From positions 62,001 through 126,000 of the forward strand of contig NZ_RQGG01000051.1 in NCBI RefSeq assembly GCF_004769665.1: a stretch of 64,000 nucleotides of DNA, written 5' to 3'. A program made the translations under genes and the position numbers. Source of the stretch: Leptospira kemamanensis (GTDB taxonomy: Bacteria; Spirochaetota; Leptospiria; Leptospirales; Leptospiraceae). Below the pieces are notes generated by a model, which had not been told where the DNA came from, searched no databases, and worked only from the letters and a program-made list of their open reading frames with translations. Shown piece after piece: positions 48,249 to 57,736 of this stretch (positions are counted from its first letter, which is position 1; each line of letters opens with the position of its first letter).

Positions 48249-49703
48249 TTAATGAATTCCTGTTCTCACTTCAAATAATAAGACATGGTCGCGGTTTGGT
48301 TTGGAGGCCAATGGAAGGCAAATCTCCCAAGAATACTTTCCCGCTTCGAGAATGGATTCGGAAAGAGGAAAGGAACGGATGGATTGGACAAGGCCTGTAT
48401 TCCTTCTCCAGAGGCTTGCGTTCCATTTGTCCCCAAGTCGATTCTCGATATGTAAGGACAGATTTTCTCGCCTTTTTTCGCCGTCGAGGACATATCGATT
48501 TTTATTTACCCAAATTGAGTTTTGATCCGCAGAGATGGAATAGGCGAGGTGTTCCAAATGGTTGTATTGCAAATGAATTTCGATAAAGGGTATGGGTGTT
48601 TCGGAATCGGGAGGTAAAAATGAAAACTCAAAGTAGTTTTTATTGCCCGAAAGTTTTTTGCAAATTCGTTCCGCACCTGAAGGTTTCCCTGAATTTCCAT
48701 AAATGGGAAAACCGGTTTCACCCGAAATACGAATGGAATCACGGGGGATATAGTTTCCAAAAAAGGTTTGCGGAATTTTTTTTCCATCCCAACCTTCAAA
48801 GTCGATGCGGATTTCGTTGTCCACGGCCTTAAATCGTTTTTCAAATTCTCGGATGAGACTTTCATCCGCCAAAGTTTCCTTTAGGAATCCAGAAAAAATC
48901 CATGCTGTTTTCTGATTGTTAGGAAAGTAACAACGTTTCCAATTGCCTTCGTTTCCTGCAATTGACTCTTCTGCACTGTCTTCTTCCAAACAGATGGTTG
49001 GTTCTGGTTCACTGACTTTTCCTACTTCTTGGTTTTCCCGACCAGGACCACTTCGAAGGTTTACATTTTTTCCTCGTATGATAGCCGTTTGGTGGTAAAG
49101 ATTTGTTCCTGAAGTTTGGGATAAAAAATGTAAGGTTTGTAATAGGAAACTGGTTTCGATTTCTCCAATGGGTTCAAAAGGAAATTTGAGCAAATGGGAG
49201 AGGGCATCACTGAAACTCTCTTCCATTCCCCTTGGATCTTCTAAAATCAAAAGTAGTAGGTAATGTGTAACTTCCGTTTTCGGAATGGGTTTGGCAATGG
49301 CACTGATTTTTGTAATGAGAGCTCGTTTGTAACCAATACCATGTTTTTTGAGATGAGAAAAATAGGGATCTTCCAAGTGGTAGTAGGTCCCTCTTGTTGT
49401 TTCCCATTCGATTACCTTGGTATCCTTTCGTTTTTGAAAGTATTGTAACAGGTCTTTTTCTGTGTTTTTCCCATTGAGTTGTTTCTCCAATTGGGAGAGA
49501 GACTGAGAAAGAATTGTCAGCTCCAATTCACTCGTGGGGATTTCCGATTCTTTGTATAGTTTTAAAACCTTAAGATAAGACTCTGATTGGTACAAATCAT
49601 ACGCTTTGTCGTCCCTTTCTCGGAAATCAACAAAGGTGTAAGTAAAAATAATAACGAGAGATAATAGAATCACAAAAGCAAAAAAAACTCGGGAGCGAAT
49701 CAA
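48249..49703 (-). CDS. membrane-anchored protein with bacterial SH3 domain
   Basis: 484 residues from a TTG start with a strong GGGAGG ribosome site. An N-terminal membrane anchor or signal (about 5-27) is followed by a helical region (about 30-195). A bacterial SH3 domain (about 209-275) contains IIRGKNVNLRSGPGRENQEVGKV. The C-terminal 200 residues are strand-rich and unrecognised. SH3b domains often bind peptidoglycan or peptides, so a cell wall-associated role is plausible. It probably forms one transcription unit with fmdB and lpxI-lpxB downstream. Confidence 0.8.
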   Translation of the reverse strand: MIRSRVFFAFVILLSLVIIFTYTFVDFRERDDKAYDLYQSESYLKVLKLYKESEIPTSELELTILSQSLSQLEKQLNGKNTEKDLLQYFQKRKDTKVIEWETTRGTYYHLEDPYFSHLKKHGIGYKRALITKISAIAKPIPKTEVTHYLLLLILEDPRGMEESFSDALSHLLKFPFEPIGEIETSFLLQTLHFLSQTSGTNLYHQTAIIRGKNVNLRSGPGRENQEVGKVSEPEPTICLEEDSAEESIAGNEGNWKRCYFPNNQKTAWIFSGFLKETLADESLIREFEKRFKAVDNEIRIDFEGWDGKKIPQTFFGNYIPRDSIRISGETGFPIYGNSGKPSGAERICKKLSGNKNYFEFSFLPPDSETPIPFIEIHLQYNHLEHLAYSISADQNSIWVNKNRYVLDGEKRRENLSLHIENRLGDKWNASLWRRNTGLVQSIRSFPLSESILEAGKYSWEICLPLASKPNRDHVLLFEVRTGIH

Positions 49704-49727
49704 AAGGAACCTCCCGGATTCGTTTGA

Positions 49728-51268
49728 TTAAAGATTTTCAGGTAGGAGTTTGGCGCGGTCCACTCCGTATTCTTCGAATAATGCATTTTTTGCCACGTAA
49801 TAACGATGTAAATTGATGTTGTAATCAACCTTGGCTCTGACGAGTGAAAGTTGGTCTTGTACCAATGTGTCCAAAGCATTTTTCACGGCAAGTGCATTGA
49901 ATCTCCCTTGTTGGAAGGATCGTAACACACCATTATAATACTTTTTGGATTCTTCTTCGGTTCGTTTTGCATTTTCCATCACACGGTAAGATGCTTTTAA
50001 GATATCAATTCTTGTTTTGACATCATCCGAAACTGCCTTCACTAAATCTGCTTCTTCTAAGGCTACTTGGCGTTTTTGGATTTCTGCGTCACGAAGTCCT
50101 ACTTTTACCCCTTTGTCCATGATGGGATAACTCAAATCGAGTGATCCTTGCATGATAGGGTATTGGAACGATGTCACACCATTGCGACTATCCGAATAAT
50201 TGGTTTGCGGACTAATTGTATTTTGCGCTTGGTAACCATATGTTCCCGCCGCTTTCAAAGTAGGCATTGCTTCGTTTTTTGCCATCTTCATAGAAAGTTC
50301 TGCATTTTCTTTTTTACGAAGCAGGGCTCGAAAATCAGCTCTATGTTGGTAGGCATAATCGATATCAGATTGGTAATCGAGTTTTGTAGGCAAGGTTTCA
50401 GAAAGAGGAGTGGTCTTTTGGAAGATAGTATCTTCTGGAAGATTGAGAGAACGAATGAGTTTTCGTCTCGCTTCTTCTTTTTCTGCACTCGCCTGAGCCA
50501 TTTGCCCTTCGACTTGCGAGAGTAGAGCATTCCATTGGTTGACCTCAAAACTTTCTGAGAGACCAAGTCCTTGTTTGCGGATGGTGAGGTCCCTTACATT
50601 CTTTGTATTTTTTAATAATTGTTCGAAGGTTTGGAAACCTGATTCTTTGACAGAGTAGTTCCAATAATCAACAAGAGTGGATACCACTTTACTTGCGACT
50701 TGGTCTTCCATTTGCTCTCGCATGATCTCTGTTTGGTTCTCAAGGATTTTTTCCATATTCCTTTCATTCGCACCAAAAGCATTTTTCAAAAGGTCTTGGG
50801 CGATGGTGACAGAAAGACTATCTGTAAAGAGAGGAGGTAATCCGAGAGCCGTAAATCCTGCCGGAGTTTGGTTTGGATTCCCAAAAGCGTTTGAGTCAAA
50901 TCGTTGGGATTTGGCTTCCACTTTAAAATAAGTTCCCGTGGTGAAGATTTTTCAATCCCTGCACTATAGGTATTGGTTTGGATTTTGGTTCCCGTGAAGA
51001 TATTGTTTTGGTTAAACGGGAATTTTTTTTGGTCGTATTCGGCTCTGGAAACCGCACGCCAAGAATACTTTGCTTCGTACTTCATCAAATTGGTATCAGC
51101 TTTTGCCAATTCCAATCTTGCCTGTAAAACCTCGCGATTGTTCTCAATGGCATAACGGACCGCTTCTTGTAAGCTAAGGCTAAACGCCTTATTGTCCGAT
51201 TCTGCTGCCAGTAAACCTACGGAAATGAGAAGAATGATGACACTAGAAACCCATGAACGTTGTTCCAT
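49728..51268 (-). pseudogene. TolC-family outer-membrane efflux protein, frameshifted
   Basis: Two overlapping frames together encode one TolC-like protein of about 513 residues. The N-terminal frame (start 51268) has a signal peptide and LSLQEAVRYAIENNREVLQARLELAKA, the TolC opening. It continues out of frame to 50786. The C-terminal frame (49728 to about 50950) resumes with TGTYFKVEAKSQRFD, then the long helical hairpins of the tunnel. Adding one A to the A5 tract at 50948-50952 (minus strand) restores IEKIFTTGTYF. Either a one-base deletion or a sequencing error explains this. No partner RND or membrane-fusion genes adjoin. As read, the channel would be non-functional. Confidence 0.88.
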
Positions 51269-51322
51269 ACTCTTAATTCAGACTCCTCATTTCCCCTGCA
51301 AAGTTGTTTTTTTTTAGAAACT

Positions 51323-51343
51323 AGCCTTTATTTTTTAAAGGCT
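51323..51343 (-). terminator. stem-loop at the end of sucD
   Basis: AGCCTTTA and TAAAGGCT form a perfect 8-bp stem around A5 on the minus strand, spanning the sucD stop codon. An A-tract, not a T-tract, follows in that direction, so it is a candidate mRNA 3'-end stabiliser or weak terminator. Confidence 0.4.
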
Positions 51344-52218
51344 GCCTTCATTTTTTCACCAACTTCCCCAATGTGAGCACAAATGCTGACACCAGCATCT
51401 TGCATCGCTGCGATTTTGGAAGTAGCTGTTCCCATACCACCAGAAATAATCGCACCGGCGTGGCCCATACGTTTTCCAGGAGGAGCTGTTTGGCCTGCGA
51501 TAAAACCAACTACTGGTTTTTTCACATGAGCTTTGATGTAAGCGGCTGCTTCTTCTTCAGAAGTTCCACCGATCTCACCAATCATCACAATGCCTTCCGT
51601 GTCTGGGTCTTCGTTGAGAAGTCTGACTGCTTCTACGTGGTTCATCCCAGGAACTGGGTCTCCCCCGATTCCAATACAAGTCGACTGGCCAAGGCCTGCC
51701 GCTGTAAGAGAAGCAACGGATTCATAAGTTAAGGTTCCAGAACGAGAAACGATTCCAATGTTTCCTGGTGTGTGGATAAAACCTGGCATAATTCCCATTT
51801 TTACATTGTAACGTGGGTTAATCACACCTGGGCAGTTTGGTCCCACGAGTTTCGTTTTGGAATTACGTAACACACTGTACACTTTTAACATGTCGTGAGT
51901 AGGGATCCCTTCAGTGATACAAACCACGAGAGGGATCTCTGCAAAAATTCCTTCTAAGATTGCATCTGCTGCAAATGGAGGTGGAACAAAAATCACCGCA
52001 GCGTTTGCTCCATCTTCTTTCATTGCATCTTTAATGGTATTCCGAACAGGAGCCGATTTTCCGAATTCAGAAGTCCAAGTTTGACCACCTTTACCCGGTG
52101 TGACACCTGCAACTACTTTTGTACCATATTCCAACATCTGAGTTGCATGGAAGGAACCTTCTTTTCCAGTGATCCCTTGTACAACTACTCTTGTATTTTC
52201 ATCAACTAATACAGCCAT
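51328..52218 (-). CDS. sucD: succinyl-CoA synthetase alpha subunit
   Basis: 296 residues, standard length. The N-terminus [15 protein letters not shown] is the CoA-binding region. The phosphohistidine loop [21 protein letters not shown] is near 248-270. [13 protein letters not shown] and [12 protein letters not shown] are also diagnostic. With SucC it converts succinyl-CoA to succinate with nucleotide triphosphate formation in the TCA cycle. It lies 13 nt after sucC and ends the operon. Confidence 0.97.
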   Translation of the reverse strand: MAVLVDENTRVVVQGITGKEGSFHATQMLEYGTKVVAGVTPGKGGQTWTSEFGKSAPVRNTIKDAMKEDGANAAVIFVPPPFAADAILEGIFAEIPLVVCITEGIPTHDMLKVYSVLRNSKTKLVGPNCPGVINPRYNVKMGIMPGFIHTPGNIGIVSRSGTLTYESVASLTAAGLGQSTCIGIGGDPVPGMNHVEAVRLLNEDPDTEGIVMIGEIGGTSEEEAAAYIKAHVKKPVVGFIAGQTAPPGKRMGHAGAIISGGMGTATSKIAAMQDAGVSICAHIGEVGEKMKAAFKK

Positions 52219-52231
52219 GTTTTTTAGTTTC

Positions 52232-53401
52232 CTATTTTTTGATTAGGGAGACAATTTTGTCTGCCGCGTCACGGAGTCCTTCAACTCCCACAATGTTCAT
52301 ACCAGATTCGTTCAGGATTTTTTTCCCTTCTTCTGCGTTGGTTCCTTTCAAACGAACCACAACTGGCACAGATACGTTTACTTTTTTGGTCGCTTCGATG
52401 ATACCAACCGCAACACGGTCACATCGTACGATTCCACCAAATACGTTCACAAAAATACCTTTTACGTTTGGATCGGAAAGAATGAGTCGAAAACCATTTT
52501 CTACCGTGGTAGGGTTTGCTCCACCTCCGACGTCAAGGAAGTTTGCAGGTTCAGCACCCGCAAGTTTTACGATGTCCATAGTTGCCATCGCAAGACCGGC
52601 ACCATTCACCATACAACCGATGTTTCCATCTAACTTCACGTAGTTGAGGTTGTATTCTTTGGCTTTTACTTCGTAAGGATCTTCTTCTGTAATATCACGG
52701 AGAGCTTCGTTGTCTGGGTGACGGTAAAGAGCGTTTTCATCCAAGTCCATCTTGCAGTCACCGGCAATGATTTCGTTTTGTTTAGTTAGGATGAGTGGGT
52801 TGATCTCAAGGAGAGCCGCATCTTCTTTGATGTACGCATTGTACACAGAGTTTACAAGAGCAGTGAAGGATTTTTGCGCTTCCGCTGGAATGCCTAAAGC
52901 AAATGCAAGTTCTCTGACTTGGGATCCTTGGATTCCAATTCCTGGATCGATTTGGATTTTGATGATTTTTTCGGGGTGGGTTTCTGCCACTTCCTCAATT
53001 TCCATACCACCTTCGGTAGAAGCCATGATGATGGTTTTGCGAATGGCACGGTCAAGTAGGATGGAAAGGTAGTATTCCTTTGCAATTTCAAGACCTTGTT
53101 CTAGGTAAACTTTTAGGACTTTTTTTCCTTCTGGACCAGTTTGTGGAGTGATGAGTTGCATTCCGAGGATTTTCTCAGCTGCTGCTTTGGCATCGTCTTT
53201 TGTTTTGGCAACTTTGACTCCGCCACCTTTTCCGCGTCCACCTGCGTGGATTTGGGCTTTTACCACCACTACTGGTGATTTTTGGACAACTTCGTTATAT
53301 GCCTTTTCGAAATCACCGACAGTGTCGATGACCTTTCCGAATGGAACGTTGGCATTGTGTCTACGTAGGATTTCTTTGGCCTGGTATTCGTGGACTTTCA
53401 T
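52232..53401 (-). CDS. sucC: succinyl-CoA synthetase beta subunit
   Basis: 389 residues. The N-terminal ATP-grasp domain has [22 protein letters not shown] and [19 protein letters not shown]. The C-terminal CoA-ligase domain contains [29 protein letters not shown] and [15 protein letters not shown]. It is the nucleotide-binding partner of SucD. The ribosome site AAGGA is just upstream of the ATG. The upstream 162 nt (53402-53563) hold no gene but contain a 14-bp palindrome close to the preceding kinase gene's stop. Confidence 0.97.
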   Translation of the reverse strand: MKVHEYQAKEILRRHNANVPFGKVIDTVGDFEKAYNEVVQKSPVVVVKAQIHAGGRGKGGGVKVAKTKDDAKAAAEKILGMQLITPQTGPEGKKVLKVYLEQGLEIAKEYYLSILLDRAIRKTIIMASTEGGMEIEEVAETHPEKIIKIQIDPGIGIQGSQVRELAFALGIPAEAQKSFTALVNSVYNAYIKEDAALLEINPLILTKQNEIIAGDCKMDLDENALYRHPDNEALRDITEEDPYEVKAKEYNLNYVKLDGNIGCMVNGAGLAMATMDIVKLAGAEPANFLDVGGGANPTTVENGFRLILSDPNVKGIFVNVFGGIVRCDRVAVGIIEATKKVNVSVPVVVRLKGTNAEEGKKILNESGMNIVGVEGLRDAADKIVSLIKK

Positions 53402-53538
53402 GGATTTCCTTATGTCATTGGTACGTCCGAAAGCTCTCGCTAACGGATCACTAGGGTAAGCCTCAAGGGTTGGGGGAGATTGTCAAGACGGATTGAAAGG
53501 AAGTCCACAAAGAGAGTCACTTCTCTGTGAAAAGAGAG

Positions 53539-53552
53539 AGGATTCGAATCCT
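53539..53552. repeat. 14-bp perfect palindrome upstream of sucC
   Basis: AGGATTCGAATCCT is its own reverse complement. It lies 11 nt after the stop of the minus-strand PAS kinase gene and about 140 nt upstream of sucC. It could be a regulator-binding site or a short terminator stem followed by CTCTCTTTT on the minus strand. It resembles a tRNA T-arm, but no tRNA surrounds it. Confidence 0.4.
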
Positions 53553-53563
53553 AGTTTAGGGAT

Positions 53564-55474
53564 TTAGGCTCTCAAACTTTCCTCTGGATTTTTCGGTAGG
53601 AGAACACGGAAGACGGAACCTTTCCCTTCCTCACTCGTCACAAGGATGGAACCACCGAGCACTTCCACTTGTGATTTGGTGATAAAAAGACCGATCCCTC
53701 TCGCGTCTTCATTCCTGTGAAAGGTTTTGAACATTCCAAATATTTTGTTCCCATGTTTTTGCAAATTGATCCCAAGGCCATTGTCTTCCACGGTAATGAT
53801 GATTTGATCGTTTGTCTCTTCGGCAACGACCTTAATGTACGCACCTTGTTTTAAGCGGACATATTTGACTGCATTTGACAAAAGGTTGAGTAATATGCTC
53901 TCTAAATAAGCAGGGATGGTTTTGAGTTTGATCCCCCCGGGGATGACCACTTCCATTTGTATGTTTCTCGATTCAATAGATCCTTTTAAAATCGATAGAG
54001 TTTTTTCTACTTCTTGTTCCAGGGAACAAACTTCCATGGGTTTGTTTAACATTTGGTTGATCGAGATGATATCGTTTAAATGGGAGATGGTTTCTTCCAG
54101 TTGAACGGAAGATGCATGTAACATCTCTACAATTTTGGTTTTGTCATCTTCCGACTTTGAGTCTTCTAATAATTGGACAAGAGAGGTGAAATTGGAGGAG
54201 TGTTGACGGATATTATGAGAGACAATATAGGCAAAGTTTTGCAAACGATTGTTTTGGATTCCAGTGAAGTGTAACATTCGTTTTGTGTTGTCGAGTGCTT
54301 CAATTTCTTCTGTGATGTCAAAACGAATCGATAAAAAGGATTCAATTTCATTGTTTGCATTGTACAAGGGATGGATAAAGGATTGTAACCAAAAGTAGTT
54401 TCCCTCTTTTGCTTTGTTTTTAATGACTCCTTCCCAGGTTTTTCCCGATAAAATTTGAGACCATAAGTCTTTCCAAAATTGTTTCGAATGATATTCTGCA
54501 TTGAGGATTTTATGATCAGAACCAACAATTTCTTCTTCTGTGTATCCACATTTCTGTAAAAATTTGGAATTCACTCGAGTGATGATTCCTTCTATGTTTG
54601 TCACACTGACAATGGCTGACTTTTCTATGGCGTCCAAAATGGATGTTAATTTTCTGTTTTGGAGTTGGATTGTATTTTGGGTATTTTTAAGTTCGGTGAT
54701 ATCTAAAAAACTGGCGGTTGCTCCTTCTAATTTTCCATGTTCATCAAAGAGAGGTGTTGCATTTACATTTAACCATTTGATGTGACCATCTTCGGATAAA
54801 ATCCCATGTTCACAATTGTAAACGGTTTCTTGTTTTCCTAAAGCAATCGCGAGAGGAAGGTTTTCTAAGGGGAAGGGGTCACCGTTTTTATCAATTTGTT
54901 TCCATTCTCTGGAGCTATAATATCGATTTTCAATGGTCTCTAATTCTAAATCTAAAATTTTCGCAGCGCTGTCATTTGCATACAGGATTTGACCATCTGA
55001 ATTCACAACAACCACACCATTGATCATTGTTTTCAAAAAACGATCGAGTTTTGTTTCTTTTTGTTTGAGAATTTTTTCTGCTAACATTACATCGGTTAAC
55101 TCTTCTAAGGTGATCGTGTAATGAGTTTTATCCAAACGATATAATTTGAAAAGAAAAGGTTGTTTTTGAATGCCAAAGGAATGAAAAATATCTTTTTCAA
55201 TGACTTCTTCTAAATTGGTAGATTGATCCCAAGATTCGATTACAGGGATCATTTCCTCGGAATCAAATAAAAATGGGAAAAGGGAACCCACCGATTGGGA
55301 TGAAGAAATTTTACTGGAACCAAAGAGGAGTTCCTTTGCTTTTTGGTTGGCAAAGAGTAATTTGTTTTCTCGATCGAATTGTTCGTGTTTGGATTCGAAT
55401 AAATATAAGGAATAGGTGAGTTGATTGGCGTAAGTATAAAAAAAGTCAGTTTGCTTGTTTAGAATTTCGTTCAT
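53564..55474 (-). CDS. multi-PAS sensor histidine kinase
   Basis: 636 residues from the ATG at 55474; a TTG at 55492 is an alternative and neither has a clear ribosome site. A divergent N-terminal PAS (about 10-125) is followed by two clearer PAS domains (about 130-250 and 255-380), the last with a PAC motif GNYFWLQSFIHPLYNANNE. The phosphotransfer His is in YIVSHNIRQHSSNF (about 415). The ATPase domain has N-box LLNLLSNAVKYV, DNGLGINL and RGIGLFITK. No membrane helix is seen. No response regulator adjoins. It lies upstream of sucC but is separated by 162 nt. Confidence 0.9.
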   Translation of the reverse strand: MNEILNKQTDFFYTYANQLTYSLYLFESKHEQFDRENKLLFANQKAKELLFGSSKISSSQSVGSLFPFLFDSEEMIPVIESWDQSTNLEEVIEKDIFHSFGIQKQPFLFKLYRLDKTHYTITLEELTDVMLAEKILKQKETKLDRFLKTMINGVVVVNSDGQILYANDSAAKILDLELETIENRYYSSREWKQIDKNGDPFPLENLPLAIALGKQETVYNCEHGILSEDGHIKWLNVNATPLFDEHGKLEGATASFLDITELKNTQNTIQLQNRKLTSILDAIEKSAIVSVTNIEGIITRVNSKFLQKCGYTEEEIVGSDHKILNAEYHSKQFWKDLWSQILSGKTWEGVIKNKAKEGNYFWLQSFIHPLYNANNEIESFLSIRFDITEEIEALDNTKRMLHFTGIQNNRLQNFAYIVSHNIRQHSSNFTSLVQLLEDSKSEDDKTKIVEMLHASSVQLEETISHLNDIISINQMLNKPMEVCSLEQEVEKTLSILKGSIESRNIQMEVVIPGGIKLKTIPAYLESILLNLLSNAVKYVRLKQGAYIKVVAEETNDQIIITVEDNGLGINLQKHGNKIFGMFKTFHRNEDARGIGLFITKSQVEVLGGSILVTSEEGKGSVFRVLLPKNPEESLRA

Positions 55475-55569
55475 GGGAAATGAATAAAGCAAAAAACCAC
55501 ACCAATGGCATGACGCAAAGCCTGAACCATCCGACGATAGATTTGGAAGGGATTCCTTCTTAAGATTAA

Positions 55570-56841
55570 TTAAAATTTATTCCAATACGGGGAAAGTTTG
55601 ATCGAATCGCAAAAACTTCCATTGGAATGAGTGTCGAGAAGGTCAAAACGATTCACATTGTGAGGAGAGAGGTAAATCTCACCACCCCGTCCAATGGCTC
55701 CCCCACGGTAAGAGTTGGTGGCAGGGTTTGCCATGAGAATGGAAAGTTGGTCATTTCTCGTATCGATGGATGCGAAATTCGCATAATTGTAAGGGATTAG
55801 ATAAATTTTACCATTCGGAGAGAGGATAGCGCCATTGAACATCCCCGTGGTGGACGCAGGGATATTGCCTAAACTAGTCAATGTATCATTGTTTTTGGTA
55901 TCAAGGACATACAAAGTCGCAGCATTATAAGGGATGATATAAATTTTTCCATTCGGTGCATAAACACCTGAGAAATAACCTCCAGATCCTCCAATTGCAG
56001 AAGGATGTACGGTAACCGAATCATCTTTTGTATCTAAAATATGAATGTTTGTGGCATCATGTGGGATGAAATAAATTTTCCCTTCCGGTGTTAAGACAGC
56101 ATTGGAAAAAATTCCACCGGATACGGGAGTGGACACTTGGCCAATGGTTTTGGTATTCAAATCATAATAACGAATGATGGATTCATTCCCAGGGGTAAAA
56201 TATATTTTTCCATTGGGTGCAAAGATTCCACCGTTATAGGATGCTCCTCCCATCGTGACATTGCCAATTGTCGTCATACTTTCGTTAGCTGTATTGAATT
56301 CAAAAAAGTCGTTGTTTTGATGAGGCGCAAGGTAAATTTTCCCTTGGGGTCCAAGGATTCCACCAATGAAATCCACGAGACCTGGCACAGAGGTTGAGAG
56401 GGCATACGAACGATTGTTAGGATCAATGGAAACAATATTAGGAGAATTATAAGGAAGTAAGTACACCTTTCCATTCGGAGCACTGAGCGCACTTTGAAAC
56501 GCAGGATAACCCGAACTAATAGCAGCAGAAACAGAATCAGGTGAATACTGGACAAGAGTTTCTGGCCCACTGGAACCAAGGGCAAACTGACTCTCTACTT
56601 CTTTTTTGACATCTTCCCAGTTTTCTGGTAGGTGAGTTACGTCATAACTTCTTCCACATATTGGAGAATTTGGAATCGTAAGTTTGTAACCACAATGGGA
56701 ACTTTTATCCTCCGTTGTGAGCCGAAAGAGAAGTTCATTCAAAAAAACATCGGAATCGGCATCACAGAAATTGGAAACATTCCTTGGGGAACAATTGGAT
56801 AAGGATAAAAAGAGGATGATGGCGATAGAAGCACGAAACAT
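55570..56841 (-). CDS. lipoprotein with seven-fold beta-propeller repeats
   Basis: 423 residues. The signal peptide ends at a lipobox (LSNC, Cys about 18). After a Cys-containing N-terminal segment, a motif of about 45-50 residues repeats seven times from about residue 118, each with the core [AGST]PxGKIYxxPxN: PNGKVYLLPYN, PQGKIYLAPHQ, PNGKIYFTPGN, PEGKIYFIPHD, PNGKIYIIPYN, PNGKIYLIPYN and RGGEIYLSPHN. Seven units fit a closed seven-bladed propeller. The ligand is unknown; its position suggests a surface-exposed binding protein. The 179 nt upstream (56842-57020) contain an inverted repeat but no gene. Confidence 0.85.
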   Translation of the reverse strand: MFRASIAIILFLSLSNCSPRNVSNFCDADSDVFLNELLFRLTTEDKSSHCGYKLTIPNSPICGRSYDVTHLPENWEDVKKEVESQFALGSSGPETLVQYSPDSVSAAISSGYPAFQSALSAPNGKVYLLPYNSPNIVSIDPNNRSYALSTSVPGLVDFIGGILGPQGKIYLAPHQNNDFFEFNTANESMTTIGNVTMGGASYNGGIFAPNGKIYFTPGNESIIRYYDLNTKTIGQVSTPVSGGIFSNAVLTPEGKIYFIPHDATNIHILDTKDDSVTVHPSAIGGSGGYFSGVYAPNGKIYIIPYNAATLYVLDTKNNDTLTSLGNIPASTTGMFNGAILSPNGKIYLIPYNYANFASIDTRNDQLSILMANPATNSYRGGAIGRGGEIYLSPHNVNRFDLLDTHSNGSFCDSIKLSPYWNKF

Positions 56842-56936
56842 AGATGTTCTGAAAATGACGTTACTGGTTACCCAAGGAAATTCGCAATCAAGTTTAGAAA
56901 AATCCCCAAAGAATTCTGATCAGGAATTGTCCGTAG

Positions 56937-56957
56937 CGAATTGACTGACTCAATTCG
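56937..56957. repeat. inverted repeat upstream of the propeller lipoprotein
   Basis: CGAATTGA and TCAATTCG form a perfect 8-bp stem around CTGAC, about 96 nt upstream of the propeller gene start and about 63 nt after the metalloprotease stop, both on the minus strand. With no T-tract in the minus direction it is more like an operator or leader hairpin than a terminator. Confidence 0.35.
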
Positions 56958-57020
56958 TTTTATGAAAGTTATACGAAAGAAATAGGGTCTACAGGGAAAT
57001 CGTTTGCCTAAACTAGATCA

Positions 57021-57689
57021 TTAAATCGGCCTTTTTAAAATTTTTCTTCCATTCGCATTGATATTAGGAAAAAAATTGGGATCCCTGTTTGGATCGGTGA
57101 GTAAAAGTTTCACATCGCGTATCCGTTCATAACACTCTTTCATAAAAAGTTGGTGGCCACAGCCAAGCAAATGATACCCTTCATGGATTAGAGTTGACTT
57201 AGGACTTGTAGATAACAACTGTAAAGTGGAAATGTATTTGGCTTTGATATATCCTTTGGTATTGGTATACGTCTCAACAGCACCTTGGATTTCTAATTTC
57301 ACACCAACTCCTACAAATAGACCCAAGGTAAAGACTTCATAAACAATATCCCCCCAAGTCCTTCCTTTTAAATACAAAAGCCGATCACAAAATTCTGGCA
57401 TTTGTTTGTTTCGCAAATACTCGATGATGTCCGACCCATAAAAACCAGGACGTTCCATGATACCAAGGGGAATGGATTGGGTTTTGATTCGGTAAAGAGA
57501 TAGTTCTTCGTTCCAGGCTTCAAATAAGGAATGGATTTCTTCGGGATCAATCCCTGGTTCTGTAATGACACAAACACGAACCGTTGCTTCTTCCCCAAAA
57601 GACATAGATTCACGAACAGAAGTTTGGTGGAATCCAATTGTGGTGCAGTGAAAGAGAAAGAGAAGAAGTGATGGATAGAGTTTGAACAT
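57021..57689 (-). CDS. lipoprotein with metzincin-type zinc protease motif
   Basis: 222 residues from the ATG at 57689, which opens a signal peptide ending in a relaxed lipobox (FHC, Cys about 15). The frame is open 22 codons further into the neighbouring gene, but that part is unlike a leader. The motif HEGYHLLGCGH (169-179) fits HExxHxxGxxH of metzincin zinc proteases, with three His ligands and the catalytic Glu. A Met at about 183 might serve as the Met-turn, although it is closer than usual. The protein is otherwise unrecognised. It lies between two other lipoprotein genes. Confidence 0.72.
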   Translation of the reverse strand: MFKLYPSLLLFLFHCTTIGFHQTSVRESMSFGEEATVRVCVITEPGIDPEEIHSLFEAWNEELSLYRIKTQSIPLGIMERPGFYGSDIIEYLRNKQMPEFCDRLLYLKGRTWGDIVYEVFTLGLFVGVGVKLEIQGAVETYTNTKGYIKAKYISTLQLLSTSPKSTLIHEGYHLLGCGHQLFMKECYERIRDVKLLLTDPNRDPNFFPNINANGRKILKRPI

Positions 57690-57736
57690 GACTGAAACGA
57701 ATTCTATGTTTCTTTTGATCCTTCGTTTGCCAAACC

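Noticed and set aside
50786..51268. Reading the N-terminal TolC part as a separate 160-residue protein
   Set aside because: Its last 50 or so residues are out-of-frame translation of the TolC body. The two pieces join into one family-like protein with a single-base correction.
53520..53590. tRNA-like T-arm (GGATTCGAATCC) near 53540
   Set aside because: I looked for acceptor, D and anticodon stems on both strands and found none that pair at the right distance. It is kept only as a palindrome.
56717..56944. 75-residue plus-strand frame over the start of the propeller lipoprotein
   Set aside because: It lies mostly antisense to the signal peptide and Cys-rich region of a well-supported gene and has a Ser/Lys-rich, non-protein-like sequence.
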